Source of the DNA: Paraburkholderia sabiae
Lineage (GTDB): Bacteria > Pseudomonadota > Gammaproteobacteria > Burkholderiales > Burkholderiaceae
Direction of reading: 5' to 3'
DNA: 64,000 nt
Assembly (NCBI RefSeq): GCF_030412785.1
Contig: NZ_CP125296.1
Span: 620,001 to 684,000, forward strand
Shown: in pieces, positions 26,330 to 34,288 of the stretch
How positions within the stretch are numbered: the stretch's first letter is position 1
How the letters are laid out: each line of letters begins with the position of its first letter
Notes under the pieces: generated by a model
Seen by the model: the letters and a program-made list of their open reading frames with translations, nothing else
The model's database searches: none
Told to the model about the DNA's origin: nothing
Made by a program: the position numbers and the translations under genes

Positions 26330-27214
26330 ATGCCTAATGTCCTGAGTACCGTCGCGCATCCACCCGCGACGGACGCGCGCCGGCGGCGCGACTGGCGCAG
26401 CATTCGCCTGCTCGTGCCTGCCATGCTGCTGCTCGTGATCTTCTTCCTGCTGCCCGTGCTGTCGCTGCTGTTACGTAGCGTGCTCGAGCCGTCGCCGGGG
26501 TTGCACAACTACGCGCAGCTGGTCGGCTCGACCACTTATCTGCGCGTGTTCGGCAACACGTTTCTGGTGGCGACGGTCGTGACGCTGGCGACGCTCGCCA
26601 TCGGCTTCCCGACTGCGTGGCTGCTCGCCATCGCACCGCGCAAGCTGAGTTCGCTGCTGTTCGCGATCCTGCTGCTGTCGATGTGGACCAATCTGCTGGC
26701 ACGCACTTTCGCGTGGATGGTGCTGCTGCAACAGACGGGCCCGATCAACCGCATGCTGATGGCGCTCGGCATCATCAGCGAGCCGTTGACGCTCGTGAAC
26801 AACCTGATCGGCGTGACGATCGGCATGACGTACATCATGCTGCCGTTTCTCGTGATGCCGTTGCATGCGACGTTGCGCAGCATCGATCCGTCGACGCTGC
26901 GGGCCGCCGCGATCTGCGGAGCGAGCCGCTGGCAGGCGTTCTGGCGAATCCTGGTGCCGCTCGCGATGCCGGGCATTGCATCGGGTGCGTTGATGGTGTT
27001 CGTGATGGCGCTCGGTTATTTCGTCACGCCTGCACTGCTTGGCGGCGCGTCGTACATGATGCTCGCGGAACTGATCGCGCAACTCGTGCAGCAGTTGCTG
27101 AACTGGGGTCTCGCTGGTGCTGCCGCGTTCGTGCTGCTTGCGGTGACGCTCGCGCTGTATGCGTTGCAATTGCGCTTCACGGATAGCGCAAATGCAACTG
27201 CCGGAGGACGCTGA
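26330..27214 (+). CDS. ABC transporter permease, PotB-like
   Basis: This 294-residue inner-membrane permease has six predicted helices and the EAA-type loop LRAAAICGASRWQAFWRILVPL, which contacts the ATPase. It is the first of two permeases of the polyamine-type importer. The ATG at 26330 is set by GGAG nearby. It ends one base before the second permease start. Confidence 0.9.
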   Translation: MPNVLSTVAHPPATDARRRRDWRSIRLLVPAMLLLVIFFLLPVLSLLLRSVLEPSPGLHNYAQLVGSTTYLRVFGNTFLVATVVTLATLAIGFPTAWLLAIAPRKLSSLLFAILLLSMWTNLLARTFAWMVLLQQTGPINRMLMALGIISEPLTLVNNLIGVTIGMTYIMLPFLVMPLHATLRSIDPSTLRAAAICGASRWQAFWRILVPLAMPGIASGALMVFVMALGYFVTPALLGGASYMMLAELIAQLVQQLLNWGLAGAAAFVLLAVTLALYALQLRFTDSANATAGGR

Positions 27215-27215
27215 C

Positions 27216-28010
27216 ATGTTGCTCGATTTCGACCGTTTAGGCGCATTGCGCTGGGCCTTGCTAGCGATCGGCGCTGCCGTCGCGCTCTTCCTTCTGCTGC
27301 CGATCGTGTTCATCGTCGCGCTGTCATTCGGGGATTCGCAGTGGCTGATCTTCCCGCCGCCGGGCTGGACGCTGGAGTGGTATCGCCAGCTGTTCACCGA
27401 CGCCGGCTGGATCGACTCGCTGCTGACGAGCGTCAAGCTCGCGGTGATCGTGATGGTGCTGTCCGTTTTCATCGGCTTTCTCGCGTCGCTTGCACTCGTG
27501 CGCGGCAAGTTTCGCGGACGCAACGCCGTCAAGGCGTTCTTTCTCACGCCGATGGTGTTGCCTGTCGTCGTGCTGGCCGTCGCGCTGTATGCGTTCTTTC
27601 TGCGCATCGGCATGAACGGCACGATGACGGGCTTCGTGATCGGGCATCTGATCATCGCGTTGCCGTTCTCGGTCATTTCGATCAGCAATTCGCTCGCGAG
27701 CTTCGACACCGCACTCGAAGATGCCGCGCTGATCTGCGGCGCGTCGCCGCTCGAAGTGAAGCTGCGTGTGACCTTACCCGCGATCCGGCTGGGCCTGTTC
27801 GCTGCCGCTATCTTCGCGTTCCTTGCATCGTGGGACGAAGTGGTCGTGTCGATCTTCATGGCGAGCCCCACGTTGCAGACGCTGCCCGTGCGTATCTGGG
27901 CAACGCTGCGGCAAGACCTGACACCTGTCGTCGCGGCAGCGTCCTCGCTGCTTGTCGGCTTGACGACTGTATTGATGCTGGCGGGCGCTGTGTTGCGCCG
28001 CGCGCGCTAA
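27216..28010 (+). CDS. ABC transporter permease, PotC-like
   Basis: This 264-residue second permease has six predicted helices and the EAA loop EDAALICGASPLEVKLRVTL. The ATG at 27216 follows GGAGG at 27203-27207 and only one base separates it from the previous stop, so the pair is coupled. It forms the heterodimeric channel with the preceding protein. Confidence 0.9.
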   Translation: MLLDFDRLGALRWALLAIGAAVALFLLLPIVFIVALSFGDSQWLIFPPPGWTLEWYRQLFTDAGWIDSLLTSVKLAVIVMVLSVFIGFLASLALVRGKFRGRNAVKAFFLTPMVLPVVVLAVALYAFFLRIGMNGTMTGFVIGHLIIALPFSVISISNSLASFDTALEDAALICGASPLEVKLRVTLPAIRLGLFAAAIFAFLASWDEVVVSIFMASPTLQTLPVRIWATLRQDLTPVVAAASSLLVGLTTVLMLAGAVLRRAR

Positions 28011-28036
28011 TCGATGTAATGATTGAGGTGAACGAC

Positions 28037-29134
28037 ATGACTGCATTCCTGCAAATACAGCGCCTGCGCAAGACTTACGACGACGTCGTCGCGATCGACA
28101 ACGTGTCGCTCGATGTGCGCAAAGGCGAGTTCATGACGTTTCTCGGGCCGTCGGGTTCGGGCAAGAGCACGACGCTTTATATCGTCGCGGGCTTTCAGGA
28201 GCCGAGCGAAGGGCGCGTGCTGATCGACGGCAAGCCGCTACTCTCCGTTGCGCCGAACAAGCGCAACATCGGCATGGTGTTTCAGCGCTACACGCTGTTT
28301 CCGCATCTGACCGTCGGCGAGAATGTCGCGTTCCCGTTGCGCGTGCGCCGCCGTCCCGATGCTGAAGTGAAGGCGAAAGTCGAGCAGATGCTCAAGCTCG
28401 TGCATCTGTCCGAGTGCCGCGACCGGATGCCCGCGCAACTGTCGGGCGGACAACAGCAGCGCGTGGCAATTGCGCGCGCGCTGGCCTACGATCCGCCTGT
28501 GCTGCTGATGGACGAGCCGCTGTCGGCGCTCGACAAGAAGCTGCGCGAAGAAATTCAGCTTGAATTACGGCGTATTCACCAGGAGACAGGCGTCACGATT
28601 CTTTATGTGACGCACGATCAGGAAGAAGCGCTGCGTCTGTCGGATCGCATTTCCGTGTTCAACAAAGGGCGCATCGAGCAGGTCGGTACGGGCGAAGAGT
28701 TGTATGCGAATCCGTCGTCGCGCTTCGTCGCGAGCTTTATCGGCAATTCGAATTTCCTGCCGGTGCGCGTGACGGCGCATAGCGATGGCCGTATGAACGG
28801 CGTGTTCCCGAATGGTCACGAAGTGGCGTCGGGCAGCTTCAATCCGGCGCTCACGGCGGGCGAGGACGGCACGCTGATGATCCGCCCCGAGCAGATGCGC
28901 ATTCACTCGTTGCAGGATACGTCGAAGGCAAATGGCGCGAGCGGATTGCCCGTGACCGTGCGCGACATCACGTATCTCGGCGATGCGATGCACTACGCAG
29001 TCGCGACGCCGTGGCAGCAGGAGATTTCGATTCGCATGCCGGCGGGGCAGCGGCATGACAGCGGATTGTCGATCGGCACGCAGGCGCTCGTCGATTGGGA
29101 TGCGCGCGACGTGCGCCTCTTCGCTCAAGCTTGA
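28037..29134 (+). CDS. ABC transporter ATP-binding protein, PotA-like
   Basis: This 365-residue ATPase has Walker A (GPSGSGKST), Q-loop FQRYTLFPHLT, signature LSGGQQQR, Walker B LLMDEPLSALD and the switch histidine in YVTHDQEEALRLSD. A C-terminal TOBE domain (about 285-365) is present, as in PotA/MalK-type subunits. An ATG at 28019 is open, but the one at 28037 follows GAGGTG at good spacing. It completes the importer and overlaps the second GntR gene by one base. Confidence 0.92.
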   Translation: MTAFLQIQRLRKTYDDVVAIDNVSLDVRKGEFMTFLGPSGSGKSTTLYIVAGFQEPSEGRVLIDGKPLLSVAPNKRNIGMVFQRYTLFPHLTVGENVAFPLRVRRRPDAEVKAKVEQMLKLVHLSECRDRMPAQLSGGQQQRVAIARALAYDPPVLLMDEPLSALDKKLREEIQLELRRIHQETGVTILYVTHDQEEALRLSDRISVFNKGRIEQVGTGEELYANPSSRFVASFIGNSNFLPVRVTAHSDGRMNGVFPNGHEVASGSFNPALTAGEDGTLMIRPEQMRIHSLQDTSKANGASGLPVTVRDITYLGDAMHYAVATPWQQEISIRMPAGQRHDSGLSIGTQALVDWDARDVRLFAQA

Positions 29135-29838
29135 TGACTGTTATGAGTCACGCGCTGCCTTCACTGAAAGTCGAACGTCGCACGACGACGTTGCGCGAAC
29201 TCGCGCTGGAGAAGATGCGCACGGCCATACTCGAAGCGCATTTTCATCCTGGGGAGCGGCTCGTCGAGCGCTCGCTGTGCGAGGAGCTGGGTGTAAGCCG
29301 AACCGTGGTGCGCGAGGTGTTGCGGCATCTGGAAACGGAAGGTCTCGTCGATTCGATCCCGAACCAGGGGCCGATTGTCGCGATGCTCGATTCGGATACG
29401 GCCGCGGAGATCTACGAAATTCGCGGGTTGCTTGAGGGCGATGCGGCAGCGGCCTGCGCGTTGCATGCCGATGAAGCCGTGTTCGCGCATCTCGGCGAAT
29501 GCATCGCGCGCATTCAGCAGGCGTTCGACATGCATGCGCATCAGACCGTGCGCGAATTGACGACCGTCTTCTATGAAGCGATGTTTCATGGAGGCGGCAA
29601 GAAGGTGTCGTGGGAGATCGTGCAGACGCTGAATGCGCGCATCAATCGTCTGCGCGCGATGACGATTGCTTCCGATGATCGTGGGCGGCAGGCCGTGCAG
29701 GAGATGAACCGCATACTCGATGCGCTGCGTGCCCGCGATGCGCAGCGCGCACGTGAGGCGGCGAGAGCGCATGTGGAGCGTGTCGCGGATATTGCGGCTG
29801 AACTGCTGCAGCAGACGGTTGGGGAGGCGTCGGCTTGA
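29134..29838 (+). CDS. GntR-family regulator with FCD domain (regulator 2 of the LLM cluster)
   Basis: This 234-residue regulator is a close paralogue of the one at 18909. The wing-helix block GERLVERSLCEELGVSRTVV differs from it by only a few residues, and LNARINRLRAMTIA recurs in the FCD domain. Its start overlaps the ATPase stop (TGATG), so it is translated as the last gene of the operon. Two paralogues bracketing one operon suggest either hetero-oligomers or two inducers read at one operator. The C-terminal sensor halves diverge more than the DNA-binding halves. Confidence 0.88.
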   Translation: MTVMSHALPSLKVERRTTTLRELALEKMRTAILEAHFHPGERLVERSLCEELGVSRTVVREVLRHLETEGLVDSIPNQGPIVAMLDSDTAAEIYEIRGLLEGDAAAACALHADEAVFAHLGECIARIQQAFDMHAHQTVRELTTVFYEAMFHGGGKKVSWEIVQTLNARINRLRAMTIASDDRGRQAVQEMNRILDALRARDAQRAREAARAHVERVADIAAELLQQTVGEASA

Positions 29839-29963
29839 AAGTGTGAATTAACGTGGCAAATAGCGCCATGCGAATCCACTAAACGGAGCCCATCCCGACA
29901 AACTGACAACCCGACTTCACGAATAATGACCCACACCGTCACCATTCACAAAGAGAGAAGTCG

Positions 29964-30443
29964 ATGTCGAGCAACACAGAAATCCGTCCGCCGCTGCCGC
30001 CGTTCACACGCGAAACCGCGATCCAGAAAGTGCGGCAAGCCGAAGACGGCTGGAATTCACGCGACCCGTCCAAAGTCGCACTGGTGTATTCACAGGACAC
30101 CTGGTGGCGTAACCGTGCCGAGTTCGTCCACAACCGCGACGAAGTGCGCGCGTTCCTCGCGCGCAAATGGGGCAACGAACTCGAGTACCGTCTGATCAAG
30201 GAACTGTGGGCCTTCACGGACAACCGCATCGCAGTGCGCTTCGCCTATGAATGGCGCGACGACGCGGGCAACTGGTTCCGCTCGTACGGCAACGAGAACT
30301 GGGAGTTCGGGCCTGACGGCCTGATGCATCATCGCCATGCAAGCATCAACGATCTGCCGATCAAGGAAAGCGAGCGCAAGTTTTTCTGGCCGCTCGGCCG
30401 CCGACCCGACGATCATCCTGGCCTGAGCGAACTCGACCTCTAG
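29964..30443 (+). CDS. DUF1348 / SnoaL-like (NTF2 superfamily) protein
   Basis: This 159-residue protein is a single NTF2-like domain of the DUF1348 family, with the conserved N-terminal [20 protein letters not shown] and the aromatic-rich core [20 protein letters not shown]. The fold forms a cone-shaped pocket used by some isomerases and hydrolases, but this family has no defined reaction. It has its own leader with GAGAGAAG before the start, and is not obviously in an operon. Confidence 0.85.
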   Translation: MSSNTEIRPPLPPFTRETAIQKVRQAEDGWNSRDPSKVALVYSQDTWWRNRAEFVHNRDEVRAFLARKWGNELEYRLIKELWAFTDNRIAVRFAYEWRDDAGNWFRSYGNENWEFGPDGLMHHRHASINDLPIKESERKFFWPLGRRPDDHPGLSELDL

Positions 30444-30588
30444 GCGCATCGCGAACCCGAATCACCGCCGACACAGCAACGTGTCGGCCATCCAGCGAAC
30501 CCTTGTGCAGTTCGCCGACTCATTGTGCATAGCTGTGGCAGAATCTCGCGCGCATCTAATGAACAATTGAACAATCGCTGGAGACGTC

Positions 30589-31911
30589 GTGATTCAAGGT
30601 ATTGCCCGCTTCTTTACGCAGGTGGTTCACCGCTATCTGCCCGATCCCCTCATTTTCGCGCTGCTTCTGACGGCGATAACGTTTGCACTGTCGTTGGGCC
30701 TCACGCCCAGGACGCCCGACGAACTCGTGTTCATGTGGGGCAGCGGCTTCTGGAATCTGCTCGCTTTCACGATGCAGATGGCGCTTATCCTCGTGACGGG
30801 CCATGCATTGGCGACGTCGGGGCCCGTCAAGAATGCGTTGTCCGCATTGGGCGGCCTGGCGAAAACACCCGTGCAAGGCACGATGCTCGTCGCGCTGGTG
30901 AGCGGCATCGCGTGTGCGATCAACTGGGGCTTCGGTCTCGTGCTGGGCGCGATGTTCGCGCGCGAAGTGGCGAGGCGCGTGCGCGGCGTCGACTACCGCT
31001 TGCTGGTCGCGGCTGCGTACATGGGCTTTCTCACGTGGCATGGCGGCTTGTCGGGTTCGGTACCGCTCGTCGCGGCGACCAAGGGCAATCCGATGGAGAA
31101 GGTGATCGGCCTGATCCCCGTCTCGCAGACGCTCTTCACCGGCTACAACCTCTTCATCACGGCTGCGCTGATCGTGATGCTGCCGCTGCTGGTGCGCGCG
31201 ATGATGCCGCGCGCCGACGAAGTCGTATCCGTCGATCCCGCGCTCTTCACGGATGAACCAGTAGTCGAACGCAAGATCACGGCTGATTCGACGTGGGCCG
31301 AGCGCATTGAAGAGAGCCGCATTCTTTCTATTCTGGTTGCGTTGCTGATCGCTGTCTATCTCGTGATTCGTTTTACGAAGAAAGGCTTCAGCCTCGACAT
31401 CGATACCGTCAACATCGTGTTTCTCGCAGCAGGCATTCTGCTGCACAAGACGCCGATGGCGTATGCACGCGCGATCGGCACTGCGGCACGCGGTACAGCG
31501 GGCATCATGATCCAGTTCCCGTTCTATGCGGGCATTCAGGCGACGATGGATCACTCGGGTCTTGCGGGCGTCATCACGAACTGGTTCATCGAAATCGCAA
31601 ACGTCCACACGTTCCCGCTGCTGACGTTCCTGAGTTCCGCCGTGATCAACTTTGCGGTGCCGAGCGGCGGCGGCCACTGGGTCGTGCAGGGGCCGTTCGT
31701 AATGCCCGCCGCCAAAGCGATCGGCGCCGATCTCGGCAAGTCCGCGATGGCGATTGCGTACGGCGAAGCATGGACCAATATGGCGCAGCCGTTCTGGGCA
31801 CTGCCTGCACTGGCAATTGCGGGCCTTGGCGTGCGCGACATCATGGGCTATTGCGTGACGGCGTTGCTGTTCTCGGGTGTGATCTTTGTCGCCGGGTTGT
31901 ATCTCTTCTGA
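30589..31911 (+). CDS. atoE: Short-chain fatty acid transporter, AtoE family
   Basis: This 440-residue inner-membrane protein has about 11-12 predicted helices and the family motifs HRYLPDPLIFALLLTAITF at the N-terminus, INWGFGLVLGAMFAREVARR in the middle and INFAVPSGGGHWVVQGPF near the C-terminus. AtoE-type carriers import acetoacetate and butyrate. No ato genes for CoA activation are adjacent, so the exact substrate is uncertain. The start is a GTG with CTGGAGAC upstream. Confidence 0.88.
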   Translation: MIQGIARFFTQVVHRYLPDPLIFALLLTAITFALSLGLTPRTPDELVFMWGSGFWNLLAFTMQMALILVTGHALATSGPVKNALSALGGLAKTPVQGTMLVALVSGIACAINWGFGLVLGAMFAREVARRVRGVDYRLLVAAAYMGFLTWHGGLSGSVPLVAATKGNPMEKVIGLIPVSQTLFTGYNLFITAALIVMLPLLVRAMMPRADEVVSVDPALFTDEPVVERKITADSTWAERIEESRILSILVALLIAVYLVIRFTKKGFSLDIDTVNIVFLAAGILLHKTPMAYARAIGTAARGTAGIMIQFPFYAGIQATMDHSGLAGVITNWFIEIANVHTFPLLTFLSSAVINFAVPSGGGHWVVQGPFVMPAAKAIGADLGKSAMAIAYGEAWTNMAQPFWALPALAIAGLGVRDIMGYCVTALLFSGVIFVAGLYLF

Positions 31912-31973
31912 TTCGCGGCGCAAACTGATTTTGCACCGGTAGACTGTACGTACCTTCAACGGCGTACATCACC

Positions 31974-33008
31974 ATGCAGACCATCTATAGCAGCGATCAT
32001 CGCTTGCATCACGGCGTCGAACTCAAGGACGGCGCCGTTTCCGATTCCTTCGAAAAGCCAGCCCGCGCAGAGACCGTGTTGAAACAGGTCAAAGCCGCGG
32101 GCCTCGGCGATGTGCTTGCCCCGCATGCCTATGACAAGGCATGTTACGTGGGCGCGCATAGCGAACGCTACGTCGAGTTTCTCGCATCCGCATGGGACGA
32201 ATGGTCCGCGACAGGCCGCACCTGCCAGGCGCTGCCGCTCGTGTGGCCCGTGCGCGGCTTGCCGTCGACGGCGATGCCGCAATTCATCGACGGCAAGCTG
32301 GGTTTCTTTTCGATGGACGCCGGTTCGCCCATCAATGCCGGGACGTGGAGCGCGGTCAGTGCGAGTGCGAATTCGGCGCTTACGGGTATCGATCTGCTCT
32401 CGCGTGGAGAGAAGGCGGTCTTTGCATTGTGCCGTCCGCCCGGACATCATGCGGGCCGCGAGTACATGGGCGGCTATTGCTATCTGAACAACGCGGCGAT
32501 CGCTGCGCAGCGTTGCATCGAACAGGGAGCGAAACGTGTCGCCGTGCTCGATGTCGATTTCCATCACGGCAACGGCACGCAGGACATTTTCTACGACCGC
32601 AATGACGTGCTGTTCGCGTCGATACACGGCGACCCTTCCGTATCGTTTCCGTACTTCTCGGGCTTTGCCGACGAGCGCGGGATCGGCGAAGGCGAGGGCT
32701 TCAATCTGAACATGCCCCTGCCGAAGGGCACGGACATGAACCAGTACGAACCCGTGCTGCGGCAAGCGTGCTCGGCAATCGCAAATCATGCGCCGGGTGC
32801 GCTCGTGGTGTCGCTTGGCGTCGATACTTTCGAGGGCGATCCCATCAGTCATTTCCGCTTGCGCACGCCCGACTATCTGCGCGTCGGCGAAATACTCGCA
32901 AGCCTGAACGTGCCGACGCTCTTCGTGATGGAAGGCGGTTATATGGTCGACGAGATCGGTGTCAACGCAGTCAATGTACTGCTGGGGTTCGAAGGCCGAG
33001 TCTCCTGA
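31974..33008 (+). CDS. Histone deacetylase family protein (acetylpolyamine amidohydrolase-like)
   Basis: This 344-residue zinc amidohydrolase of the bacterial class II HDAC family probably removes acetyl groups from acetylated polyamines or similar amides. The active-site His pair lies in RPPGHHAG, the Zn ligands in LDVDFHHGNGT (D and H), and the third Zn aspartate in SLGVDTFEGDP. The lid region HGDPSVSFPYFSG resembles acetylpolyamine amidohydrolases. It follows the AtoE-type gene by 62 bases. The polyamine-like ABC system 3 kb upstream gives a loose thematic link only. Confidence 0.9.
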   Translation: MQTIYSSDHRLHHGVELKDGAVSDSFEKPARAETVLKQVKAAGLGDVLAPHAYDKACYVGAHSERYVEFLASAWDEWSATGRTCQALPLVWPVRGLPSTAMPQFIDGKLGFFSMDAGSPINAGTWSAVSASANSALTGIDLLSRGEKAVFALCRPPGHHAGREYMGGYCYLNNAAIAAQRCIEQGAKRVAVLDVDFHHGNGTQDIFYDRNDVLFASIHGDPSVSFPYFSGFADERGIGEGEGFNLNMPLPKGTDMNQYEPVLRQACSAIANHAPGALVVSLGVDTFEGDPISHFRLRTPDYLRVGEILASLNVPTLFVMEGGYMVDEIGVNAVNVLLGFEGRVS

Positions 33009-33145
33009 AACTGGCAGCTTCGTCATACTAATGCCAGCGTTGCGCCACCGACGAAGCGTAGAGTGAAAGTGACGTTGCAGGTGTCGCGAGCCGCCTGCAA
33101 GGTTCTTTTTCGCTGCACAGTCTCTCGCGATCAAGGAGCCTCGAA

Positions 33146-33430
33146 ATGAAGCAACTTCTTCTCAGTCTCGTGGTAACGGCAGGCGTCGCAGCCATGTCGA
33201 GCGCCTATGCGCAGGACACGCCGACGGACAGCCAGCCAATGGATCAGACCCAGGCGCAATCGGCGAATCCGGCAACGGATACGGGGCAGGGCGGCGTCAA
33301 TTGGGGTAGCGCGGCCCAGGGCGCGCGCATGGCGCCCGAGTCGCGCCAGGATGTACGCCAGCAGTTGATCCAGTCCGAGCGCGACGGACAACTCGAGCAA
33401 CTCAATCGCACCACGTACAAGGGCAATTGA
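33146..33430 (+). CDS. Small secreted protein of unknown function
   Basis: This 94-residue protein has a clear Sec signal peptide (MKQLLLSLVVTAGVAAMSSAYAQ, about 22 residues). The mature part is rich in Gln, Ser, Thr and Asp and ends in a short charged helix (RQDVRQQLIQSERDGQLEQL) and KGN. The helix resembles the DUF4148 pattern common in Burkholderiaceae periplasmic proteins. The ATG follows GGAG at 33136-33139. Function unknown. Confidence 0.8.
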   Translation: MKQLLLSLVVTAGVAAMSSAYAQDTPTDSQPMDQTQAQSANPATDTGQGGVNWGSAAQGARMAPESRQDVRQQLIQSERDGQLEQLNRTTYKGN

Positions 33431-33442
33431 TCCATTAAGCAT

Positions 33443-34051
33443 TCAAGGTTTCGGAATGCGGATGCGGCTGATCATCAGCGATCCGGAGATTCCATACACC
33501 AGTGTCAATGGATGCAGTACATAACCTGCGATACGCCATTCGCCGAACCATAATTGCGGACCGAGAGCCCCTTGCCACGCGGCGATGACGAGCAGCAGGA
33601 CAATGGCAAACGATGTCGGGATAGGCGTACCTTCGAAGTGTGTCACTTTCCCCGAGCCGCCCGACATCTCCTCCGTCGTCACGTTATAGCGTGCAAGACG
33701 CGACACTCCGCACGCGACGAAATACGCGAGCAGCACGCGGTCATATAGCCCGCGCATTCCACATCCATAGCCGATGATCGCCGGCGCGACGCCGAACGAG
33801 ATCACATCGGCGAGCGAATCCAGTTCCTTGCCCAGCAGCGACGCTTTCTGACGCCAGCGCGCGATGCGCCCATCCAGTACATCGAACACGAGCGCGGCGA
33901 ATACGAGCGCACTGGCGAAGTACACGTGCATCACTTCTGCGCTGCCGATGTAAGTCATCATCGAAAACAGCGCGCCAGTGCCGCATACCGCATTGCCTAG
34001 CGTGAACCAGTCGGCGAGATGAAACTCGCGGATCATCGAGAAGCGCTTCAT
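33443..34051 (-). CDS. pssA: CDP-diacylglycerol--serine O-phosphatidyltransferase
   Basis: PssA makes phosphatidylserine from CDP-diacylglycerol and serine. This 202-residue membrane protein has the CDP-alcohol phosphotransferase motif DGRIAR-x8-G-x3-D-x3-D (DGRIARWRQKASLLGKELDS), followed by hydrophobic helices. The N-terminal block REFHLADWFTLGNAVCG is typical of the bacterial archaeal-like Pss group. Upstream in-frame sequence has no good ribosome site, so the ATG at 34049-34051 is chosen. It lies divergent from the RND operon and is probably a second pss copy, since essential pssA is usually with ilv genes in this group. Confidence 0.85.
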   Translation of the reverse strand: MKRFSMIREFHLADWFTLGNAVCGTGALFSMMTYIGSAEVMHVYFASALVFAALVFDVLDGRIARWRQKASLLGKELDSLADVISFGVAPAIIGYGCGMRGLYDRVLLAYFVACGVSRLARYNVTTEEMSGGSGKVTHFEGTPIPTSFAIVLLLVIAAWQGALGPQLWFGEWRIAGYVLHPLTLVYGISGSLMISRIRIPKP

Positions 34052-34137
34052 GTTGGCCTTTTTATCAGCAGTGACGACACGACTATAAACCTTACAGTGG
34101 ATTACCACGCCTGCAATACGCGTGCCTCGGCAGAATG

Positions 34138-34165
34138 GCGAATATGGCAAAACTGCCATTTTCGC
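34138..34165. promoter_or_regulatory. Imperfect inverted repeat in the pssA/RND divergent gap
   Basis: GCGAATATGGCA-AAAC-TGCCATTTTCGC is a 12-bp inverted repeat with one mismatch pair. It lies in the 237-base gap between two divergent starts (34051 and 34289). The most natural role is an operator for the RND operon or pssA, though a transcript hairpin is possible. Confidence 0.45.
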
Positions 34166-34288
34166 GTCATCGGTTCGTTGGTGCTATCGAATTAGCATTA
34201 ACACCAGGTCATCGCGGACGCGCAGCAAGAGACTGACGCCGCCGCTTCACGTCACGCTTGCGCGCTTCTTTCGGATACCAACACCTGT

